Below, in pieces: positions 35,874 to 42,459 of a stretch of 64,000 nucleotides of DNA. A program made the position numbers and the translations under genes. The notes beneath the pieces were generated by a model. The model saw nothing but the letters and a program-made list of their open reading frames with translations. It searched no databases and was not told the origin of the DNA. How positions within the stretch are numbered: the stretch's first letter is position 1; each line of letters opens with the position of its first letter. Source of the stretch: DASZRZ01 sp963732925 (lineage in GTDB: Bacteria; Acidobacteriota; Terriglobia; Terriglobales; Acidobacteriaceae); assembly GCA_963732925.1 (NCBI GenBank), contig CAVTBJ010000008.1, positions 21,297 through 85,296 on the forward strand. Direction: 5' to 3'.

Positions 35874-37421
35874 CTACGCCCAATACGTCCGGTCCAGGGT
35901 GCGGTACTGAATGGCTTCCGCGATGTGCTTGGGTTCGATTTGCGCCACGCCTTCGAGGTCGGCGACGGTGCGGGCGACCTTCAGGATGCGGTCATGGGCG
36001 CGGGCGCTCAGGCCCTGCTGGCTGATGGCGCGCTCCAGCAGGCGTTCGCAGTCGGCGGAAAGCTCGCAGTAGGTGCGGATCTGGCGGGAGCCCATCTGGG
36101 CATTGGAATAGACGCGTTCTCCGGCGGCCGCAAATCGCTGCAACTGGACCTCCCGGGCCCGCATCACGCGCGCGCGAATCTGCGCGGAGCCTTCCGGAAC
36201 CGACCCTCCGCGCAGTTCCTTGTAGTTCACCGCGGGCACGTCGATGTGGATGTCGATGCGGTCGAGCAGCGGTCCGGAGATCTTCTGCAAGTAGCGCTGG
36301 ATCATCAGCGGAGTGCAGTGGCACTCGCGAGTGCGGTCGTTGAAGTAGCCGCAGGGACACGGGTTCATGGCAGCGGCCAGCATGAAGCGCGCGGGAAAGG
36401 TCAGCGACATGGAAGCCCGGGCGATGGAGACGGTGCCGTCCTCCAGCGGCTGGCGCATCACCTCCAGCACGTTGCGGGGGAACTCGGGCAGCTCGTCGAG
36501 GAAGAGCACGCCATTGTGCGCCAGAGAAACTTCTCCCGGGCGAGGAACCGCGCCTCCGCCGATCAGGCCGGCGTCGGAGATGGTGTGGTGGGGAGCGCGA
36601 AAGGGACGCGCCCGCACCAGGCCGGAGCTGGAATCCAGCACCCCGGCCACGCTGTGAATCTTGGTGGTCTCCAGCGCTTCTTCAAAGGTGAAGGGCGGCA
36701 GGATGCTCGGCATGCGCTTGGCCAGCATGGTCTTGCCCGACCCCGGGGGACCGATCATCAGGATGTTATGCCCTCCGGCGGAGGCCACTTCCAGAGCCCG
36801 CTTGGTCGTCTGCTGTCCGCGAACGTCGCGAAAGTCCACGGTAAACGCCTGCGAGGTGTCCAGGGCCGCAGTAGGATCAATCTCCAGCGGGCAAGTGCCG
36901 TTGGGAGAATTGAGGAGCTGCACTACCTCCATCAGCGAACGAACGGGATAAACCTTCACCCCGCTGACCACGGCCGCTTCCCGAGCATTGGCCTCTGGAA
37001 CGATGAGGTTTTGGATCTTCTTCGCCCGGGCGGCAATGGCAACCGGAAGAGCGCCACGGACGCTGCGCAGGCCGCCGTCGAGGGACAACTCCCCGAGCAG
37101 AACCCAGGCGGAAAGCTCTTTGGGAGCCAGTCCCCCATAGGCTCCCAGAATGCCCATGGCCATGGGAAGGTCGAAGCCCGAGCCCTCCTTGCGAATATCT
37201 GCGGGAGCCAGGTTAATGGTAATGTCCGTTGGGGGAATGTCGTAACCGCAGTTCTTCAGGGCCGCACGGATGCGCTCCCGGCTTTCGCGGACGGCTGCGT
37301 CCGGTAAACCCACGGTGGTGAAGTGGTCCTCGTTGCGGCGGATGCCGGATACATCGACTTCAACCTCGATAATGCTGGCGTCGATCCCGTATACAGCAGC
37401 GCTCAGCGTCTTATAGAGCAT
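35874..37421 (-). CDS. comM: YifB/ComM family Mg chelatase-like AAA+ protein
   Basis: The 515-residue product has a Lon-like N-terminal domain (VYGIDASIIEVEVDVSG, FTTVGLPDAAVRESRERI), an AAA+ domain with Walker A MIGPPGSGKTMLAKRMP and Walker B GVLFLDELPEF, PCPCGYFND and a C-terminal SRAY-like helical domain. ComM is a hexameric helicase that promotes branch migration during natural transformation. MLYKTLSAAVYGID at 37421 is the conserved start; the frame to 37568 is upstream sequence. Confidence 0.95.
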   Translation of the reverse strand: MLYKTLSAAVYGIDASIIEVEVDVSGIRRNEDHFTTVGLPDAAVRESRERIRAALKNCGYDIPPTDITINLAPADIRKEGSGFDLPMAMGILGAYGGLAPKELSAWVLLGELSLDGGLRSVRGALPVAIAARAKKIQNLIVPEANAREAAVVSGVKVYPVRSLMEVVQLLNSPNGTCPLEIDPTAALDTSQAFTVDFRDVRGQQTTKRALEVASAGGHNILMIGPPGSGKTMLAKRMPSILPPFTFEEALETTKIHSVAGVLDSSSGLVRARPFRAPHHTISDAGLIGGGAVPRPGEVSLAHNGVLFLDELPEFPRNVLEVMRQPLEDGTVSIARASMSLTFPARFMLAAAMNPCPCGYFNDRTRECHCTPLMIQRYLQKISGPLLDRIDIHIDVPAVNYKELRGGSVPEGSAQIRARVMRAREVQLQRFAAAGERVYSNAQMGSRQIRTYCELSADCERLLERAISQQGLSARAHDRILKVARTVADLEGVAQIEPKHIAEAIQYRTLDRTYWA

Positions 37422-37659
37422 GGCGGAAGGCTGAAGCGCGGAGTATAGCAGAAATGAAGGACTCTCAGAGTCGCGGCTCTGCCGGCAGGATGCGCGGATA
37501 CCTGGGAAATTGCCCGGGCTTGTTCCAAAGCGGGTCCCTGGTCCGATTTGAAGCCGATATCGTACCAAGGTACCCGTTGAGCACCGCCGGTTTGCTTCAA
37601 CAACCCCGTAGGATCAGAAAACAGGTTCGCAACCCAACCTTCGTCGACTTCTCAATACG

Positions 37660-39825
37660 ATGCTGAAAATGCCTGAAAACCTCGATACCGAGCAGGTTCG
37701 CCAACGCCTGATCACCCTGGAGCGCGAAGAAGACAAGCTGTGGCGGATCAGCCTTCTGCTTCTGACCTTGCTGGGCACCGCTCTGACGGCGGCCGTCTGG
37801 GACCAGTTCGCCGCCATTCCCCTGCACCTGCGGGCGATTCCCCTGGGCGCAATCGTGCTCGCCGTCTTATTCGCACTGTACGCCGCCGGCCGGCGCCGCG
37901 AGGCGGCGGAACTGCGCGGCGTGGTGCGCGGCATGCAGGACACCTCCGCCGCTCCGCCCACCCAGGAACAGCTGGGACAGTTGGTCCACGCCATCACCGA
38001 GTCGCAGCGGAACTACCGCGAGCTGATCGACAGCTTCGATGAGATCATCGTCACCTTTTCCGTCCACGGCGTCATCCAGGCGGCCAACCGGTCCTTCGTG
38101 CAACTGGTGGAAAAACAGTTCCCCGAGGTCGTGGGACATAGCCTGGAAGAATTCCTGGCCGAGCCCACCCGCAGCCAAGCGGACCGCAGTCTGAGGGAAT
38201 TCCTCAGCCGCAAGCAGTGGACAGGAGTGATTCCGGTGCGCCTGCAACGGGAGGACCGCGTCCGCTATCTCGACTGCGTCCTGAACCCGATCTGTAATGC
38301 AGAGGGAGAAGTAACCGGGATCAGCGCGCTGGCCAGCGAGGTGACCCGCGAGCGGGAACGGGAAACCCGCTTCAGCGAGTTCTTTGAAATCCTCCCTCAG
38401 GGAGTCTATTTCAGCACCCCGGAGGGCAAGCTTCTCGATTGCAATCCGGGGCTGGCAGCCATGCTGGGCTACGATGACAAAACCGAGCTGTTGTCGGTTC
38501 CGGCGGAAAAGCTCTATCCCCATCCCGAGCGGCGGATTGCTCAACTGCAGGAGCTTCTGGTGACCTCCACGCCGAGCCGGGAGGTTGCCCTGCGGCACAA
38601 GAGCGGCCGCGTAGTGAAGTGCATTGAAAGTTCCCGGCCGGTATTCGATGGCAACGCTCAGGCGCTGCAATACCAGGGCTTGCTGATCGACGTGACCGTC
38701 CAGCGCGACGAGCAATACGAAATTCTGCTGCAGGACCGATTCCGCCAGCAAACTCTCGAGAACTTCCCGGATGTGATTGTCGTTCTGGACCGCAGCGGTA
38801 CTTTTCGCTATGCCAACTCACGCCTGAAGGAGGTCCTTGACTGCAGCCCGCAAGCGATCGTGGGCAAGCCCCGCAACGCGCCCGGGTCACCGGTGGCCGG
38901 CGATGCCTTCGGGGCGGTGTTCGCGGACCTGACGAACGGAAGCGCGCAATCCGGAGCGGCAGAGTATATTGCCCAGCATCGTGATGGAGGCTGGCGCGCC
39001 TTGCGGGCCACGGCACAGGCAGTGCGAGGAGACAATGGCGAGATTTACGGGGTGATCGCGGGCATCCGCGACGTGACCCATTATCGCCAGGTGGAACGCC
39101 AGTTGATTCAGTCGGAGCGGCTGGCCGCCATCGGCCAGATGATCGATGGCTTCGCCCACGAACTGAACAACCCGCTCACCGCTATCGTAGGCGTGATTGA
39201 CCTGCTGGAGAGCAGCAAGCTGGATGAAAACGCCACCCGCAAGCTGCAGATGCTGAAAACCCAGGCGCAGAGGGCCGTTTCCATCGTGCAGAACCTGCTC
39301 TTCTTTACCCGGCCGCCAACTTCCAGTGGTGTACGCCTGGACCTGAGCGAGCTCCTGCAGCGCACCATCGCCCTGCAGGAACACTCCCTGATGCTCAACA
39401 ACATCAGTATCGACTTTATTCCCGAGACCGGGCTCCCAACCATCCTGGGGAACCCCAACCAGCTGATGCAGGTCTTTCTGAACCTGCTGATCAACGCCGA
39501 ACAGGCGATTCGGGAGATTCGCAAGGCCGGCACCATTCGCGTCCGCCTGGGCAGCACCCAGGACCGGCTGTGGGTCAGCATCCAGGACGACGGCCCAGGC
39601 ATTGCGGAAGATACGGTGAAGAAGATGTTTGATCCCTTCTATACCACCAAGCGCCCGGGACGCGGAACCGGGTTGGGACTCAGCGTCGCTATGGCAATTC
39701 TGAAGGAATACTCCGGCAATATCGACGCGCAGCCAGGACCCGGCGGAGGTGCCGTGTTCACGGTCTCTCTGCCGCTGAAGCGAGAATCCGAGCTAATCCC
39801 GGCGCCAGCGGCGCAGAACGCCTGA
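37660..39825 (+). CDS. PAS-domain sensor histidine kinase
   Basis: The 721-residue product has two N-terminal membrane helices (ISLLLLTLLGTALTAAVW; AIPLGAIVLAVLFALYAAG) joined by a very short loop. Three PAS domains follow (ELIDSFDEIIVTFSVHGVIQ, FFEILPQGVYFSTPEGKLLD, TLENFPDVIVVLDRSGTF), then HisKA with phospho-acceptor His500 in FAHELNNPLTAIVGV, and an ATPase with NLLINAEQAI, DDGPGI and GRGTGLGLSVAM. With almost no periplasmic part it probably senses an intracellular or membrane signal through PAS. No response regulator is adjacent. Confidence 0.93.
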   Translation: MLKMPENLDTEQVRQRLITLEREEDKLWRISLLLLTLLGTALTAAVWDQFAAIPLHLRAIPLGAIVLAVLFALYAAGRRREAAELRGVVRGMQDTSAAPPTQEQLGQLVHAITESQRNYRELIDSFDEIIVTFSVHGVIQAANRSFVQLVEKQFPEVVGHSLEEFLAEPTRSQADRSLREFLSRKQWTGVIPVRLQREDRVRYLDCVLNPICNAEGEVTGISALASEVTRERERETRFSEFFEILPQGVYFSTPEGKLLDCNPGLAAMLGYDDKTELLSVPAEKLYPHPERRIAQLQELLVTSTPSREVALRHKSGRVVKCIESSRPVFDGNAQALQYQGLLIDVTVQRDEQYEILLQDRFRQQTLENFPDVIVVLDRSGTFRYANSRLKEVLDCSPQAIVGKPRNAPGSPVAGDAFGAVFADLTNGSAQSGAAEYIAQHRDGGWRALRATAQAVRGDNGEIYGVIAGIRDVTHYRQVERQLIQSERLAAIGQMIDGFAHELNNPLTAIVGVIDLLESSKLDENATRKLQMLKTQAQRAVSIVQNLLFFTRPPTSSGVRLDLSELLQRTIALQEHSLMLNNISIDFIPETGLPTILGNPNQLMQVFLNLLINAEQAIREIRKAGTIRVRLGSTQDRLWVSIQDDGPGIAEDTVKKMFDPFYTTKRPGRGTGLGLSVAMAILKEYSGNIDAQPGPGGGAVFTVSLPLKRESELIPAPAAQNA

Positions 39826-39826
39826 T

Positions 39827-41023
39827 CTAGATGCGCTCCACGGCCATGGCAACGGCATTGCCGCCGCCCAGGCAAAGCGCGGCAATTCCTTTGCGCAGGT
39901 TGCGCCGTTCCAACTCGTAAAGCAGGGTCACCAGGATGCGGGCGCCACTGGCCCCGATGGGGTGTCCCAGCGCCACCGCGCCGCCATTCACATTGACCTT
40001 GCCGGGGTCCAGTCGAAGTTCCCGGATCACTGCGATGGCCTGCACCGAGAATGCCTCGTTGATCTCGTAAAGATCTACTTCATCCGGCTGCCAGCCGGTT
40101 TTCGCCCACAGCTTTCGCACTGCGCTGACCGGAGCCATCATCACCCAGGCGGGATCGATTCCGCTGGTCACATGGGCCACAATCCGGGCCATGGGCTTGC
40201 GGCCCAGTTCTGCCGCGCGGCTCGCGCTGGTGACTACCACGGCGGCGGCGCCGTCATTCACTCCCGGAGCATTTCCGGCGGTGACGGTGCCATCCTTCTT
40301 GAACGCCGGCTTCAGGGCCCGCAGGGCTTCGCGGCTGGTGTCCTCGCGCGGACCTTCGTCTTTTTCGAACAGTGTGGTCGGGGCCCCCTTCTTTTTGGCG
40401 GGAACCTCGACCGGCACGATCTGCGACTTGAATCGGCATTCGCGAATTGCCGCAAGCGCTTTGTGGTGGGATTCCGCGGCGAACTCGTCCTGCTCCTCGC
40501 GGGAGATCTTGTACTTTTCCGCCACGTTCTCGCCGGTATTGCCCATGTGATAGTTGTTGAAGACATCCCAGAGACCATCGTGAACCATGGAGTCCACAAT
40601 CTCGGCGTTGCCCAGTCGATATCCCTTGCGGGCCTGCGGCAGCAGATAGGGGGCATTGCTCATGGACTCCATGCCTCCGGCCACCACCAGCCTGCTGTCG
40701 CCGCAGCGCACTGCCTGTGCTGCCAGGCCCACGGCCTTCAATCCCGAACCACACACTTTGTTCACGGTCATTGCGCCCACCTCGGCCGGCAAGCCTCCGT
40801 ACAAAGCGGCCTGGCGCGCGGGATTCTGGCCCAGTCCAGCGGAAACCACCAGTCCCAGGATGCATTCCTCCACCTGCGCCGGGTCGACACCGGCGCGGTG
40901 CACGGCCTCACGCACAACTATGGCTCCCAGTTGCGGCGCGGTTAGATCCGAAAGCGATCCCTGGAACTTCCCGATCGGGGTGCGGACGGCGGAGAGGATC
41001 ACAACATCGTCGCTCACGGACAT
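39827..41023 (-). CDS. acetyl-CoA C-acetyltransferase (thiolase)
   Basis: The 398-residue product is a type II thiolase with nucleophile Cys91 (VNKVCGSGLKAV), GGMESMSNAPYLL, NEAFSVQAIAVI, the His of ALGHPIGASGARIL and the second Cys in ALCLGGGNAVAMAVE. It condenses two acetyl-CoA units or cleaves acetoacetyl-CoA. ATG 41023 has GCAGGAG upstream; the frame to 41182 is outside the family. A hydroxyacyl-CoA dehydrogenase gene is present in the window but 18 kb away. Confidence 0.95.
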   Translation of the reverse strand: MSVSDDVVILSAVRTPIGKFQGSLSDLTAPQLGAIVVREAVHRAGVDPAQVEECILGLVVSAGLGQNPARQAALYGGLPAEVGAMTVNKVCGSGLKAVGLAAQAVRCGDSRLVVAGGMESMSNAPYLLPQARKGYRLGNAEIVDSMVHDGLWDVFNNYHMGNTGENVAEKYKISREEQDEFAAESHHKALAAIRECRFKSQIVPVEVPAKKKGAPTTLFEKDEGPREDTSREALRALKPAFKKDGTVTAGNAPGVNDGAAAVVVTSASRAAELGRKPMARIVAHVTSGIDPAWVMMAPVSAVRKLWAKTGWQPDEVDLYEINEAFSVQAIAVIRELRLDPGKVNVNGGAVALGHPIGASGARILVTLLYELERRNLRKGIAALCLGGGNAVAMAVERI

Positions 41024-41219
41024 GGCGGTTCTCCTGCAGTGGAATGCTGCCGGCGGCAATCCCCGGCTGGCGCTCGGGCTGGCGGCTTCCTGCGCTTCAT
41101 GGCCTTCGCGGTTACGGCTCTCAGTTGCGTTTCGACCACTCGATGACGCCGCTCGATTATAAGATGAGGGCACAGGCGGCAATGACGCATTCCAAGCGCT
41201 GGGTTTCCCGGTTTTGGGT

Positions 41220-41256
41220 CCAGGGCTTTGTTGCCCGGGATTTGTTAAAGCCCTGG
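41220..41256. promoter_or_regulatory. 10-base inverted repeat between divergent thiolase and CPBP genes
   Basis: CCAGGGCTTT and AAAGCCCTGG are perfect arms separated by 17 bases in the 290-base divergent spacer. The position suits an operator for either promoter, but no regulator or -35/-10 is assigned. Confidence 0.35.
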
Positions 41257-41313
41257 CGAGTTCGCTTCGGTCGCGCCGCCAGAATGGAAGGCCAATTATG
41301 ATGAGGTTCCCGA

Positions 41314-42066
41314 TTGAACTCCCCTGACAATCATTCGATCCCGCAGACCACCGCGCTTGCTACTCCTGCCCGCAACCTGATTGCTCCCCTCTGGCACACG
41401 GTCCTGCTCATCGCTGTGCTTCTGTTTTTCTCCCTGGCCTCCGCCGGCTCGCAGGCGGAGTTCGTGGACCAGCACGGCCGCATGGCGATCTACCTCATGA
41501 CCGTGGTTTGGGAATGGGTGCTGACCTTGTACATCTTCTGGGGGCTGCGGCGGATGCGGGTACCGCTCAAAGATCTGATTGGCGAACGCTGGAAAGGCTC
41601 ATTTGACGCGCTGCTGGACGTTGCCATTGCCTCCGGTTTCTGGCTGCTCTCCGCCTTCGTGCTGGCGGGCATGGCCTATGCCCTGGGCTTGGCAAAAGAG
41701 CAGAACATTCAGGCTGCGCGCAACCAGATCAGCTTTCTGTTTCCGCACTCCGGAATCGAGATCGTGATGTGGGCCTTGTTGAGCGCTACCGCGGGCTTCT
41801 GCGAGGAGATTATTTTCCGCGGCTACCTGCAGACTCAACTCGCGCGCCTCACCGGTGCCTCCTGGATCGGAATTCTGGGACAGGCCGTGGTCTTCGGCGG
41901 TTCCCATGCCTACGAAGGATGGCAGCGCGTCATCATCATCGGAGTTTGGGGAATCATGTTTGGCGTGCTGGCGCTGTTCCGGCGCAGTCTGCGTCCCGGC
42001 ATGATGGCTCATGGCTTCCACGATTTCTTTACCGGGCTGGCAGGACGTGTACTGCTGGGTAGATAG
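41314..42066 (+). CDS. CPBP family intramembrane protease
   Basis: The 250-residue protein has about six hydrophobic helices and the ABI/CPBP active-site motifs: FCEEIIFRGYLQ (Glu164-Glu165, Arg168), FGGSHAYEG and the final HGFHD. Bacterial relatives include immunity proteins and prenyl-CAAX-type proteases. The start appears to be TTG at 41314 preceded by GATGAGG; no in-frame ATG occurs before the first helix. Confidence 0.87.
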   Translation: MNSPDNHSIPQTTALATPARNLIAPLWHTVLLIAVLLFFSLASAGSQAEFVDQHGRMAIYLMTVVWEWVLTLYIFWGLRRMRVPLKDLIGERWKGSFDALLDVAIASGFWLLSAFVLAGMAYALGLAKEQNIQAARNQISFLFPHSGIEIVMWALLSATAGFCEEIIFRGYLQTQLARLTGASWIGILGQAVVFGGSHAYEGWQRVIIIGVWGIMFGVLALFRRSLRPGMMAHGFHDFFTGLAGRVLLGR

Positions 42067-42154
42067 AAGAGCGCTTCGAGTTCCGGACGCGCGTTCGACC
42101 ACAGAAGTGCTTGATGACGTGAGCGTGCGTTACGTGGTTCCAGGGATTTTTTTC

Positions 42155-42192
42155 TTGACTTCAATTTTGATTGACTCTATACATCAGTCAAT
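42155..42192 (+). promoter_or_regulatory. consensus-like sigma-70 promoter with overlapping operator-like dyad
   Basis: TTGACT at 42155-42160 and TATACA at 42178-42183 are separated by exactly 17 bases, one of the two best promoters in the window. A perfect 7-base inverted repeat, ATTGACT at 42170-42176 and AGTCAAT at 42186-42192, spaced by 9 bases, straddles the -10 box and looks like a repressor site. Predicted transcription starts near 42190. Confidence 0.75.
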
Positions 42193-42193
42193 T

Positions 42194-42210
42194 GCAACGA
42201 ATATCGTTGC
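42194..42210 (+). other. 5'-leader hairpin of the lysine-rich microprotein transcript
   Basis: GCAACGA-ATA-TCGTTGC is a perfect 7-base stem with a three-base loop, lying about four bases after the predicted transcription start. It could stabilise the 5' end of the RNA or act as a further operator. Confidence 0.55.
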
Positions 42211-42237
42211 CAAATTGAATAAAGGGAGAATAGATCC

Positions 42238-42300
42238 ATGGCAGCAAAAAAGGGTGGCGCTAAGAAAAAGAGCGCAAAGAAGACCAGCAAAAAGCACTAA
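42238..42300 (+). CDS. 20-residue lysine-rich histone-tail-like microprotein
   Basis: AAAGGGAGAA stands eight bases before an ATG that opens a 20-codon frame ending in TAA at 42300. Nine of 20 residues are Lys and the rest almost all Ala, Gly, Ser or Thr (pattern AAKKGGAKKKSAKK), resembling the C-terminal tail of H1/HU-like nucleoid proteins. The gene has its own promoter at 42155 and intrinsic terminator at 42326, giving a predicted RNA of about 165 bases. It might bind DNA, RNA or ribosomes. Alternatively the transcript is a small RNA and the frame is incidental, although the ribosome-binding site argues for translation. Confidence 0.65.
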   Translation: MAAKKGGAKKKSAKKTSKKH

Positions 42301-42325
42301 GTGCTGAGTCAAATCTGATGAAGAG

Positions 42326-42357
42326 GGGGACGCCAAACAGCGTCCCCTTAGTTTTTT
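42326..42357 (+). terminator. Rho-independent terminator of the microprotein gene
   Basis: GGGGACGC and GCGTCCCC make a perfect 8-base GC-rich stem with a CAAACA loop, followed at once by TTAGTTTTTT. It is a textbook intrinsic terminator, 26 bases after the microprotein stop. Confidence 0.92.
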
Positions 42358-42459
42358 GGTTCTCCGTTTTTTCTTCCTTCCTTCCCGCACGGCTCTGGTC
42401 ACAGTTCGCAATCGCGCCCTGGCTGCGATCCCGCTCACCAGCGAGAGGCAGAACACCCG

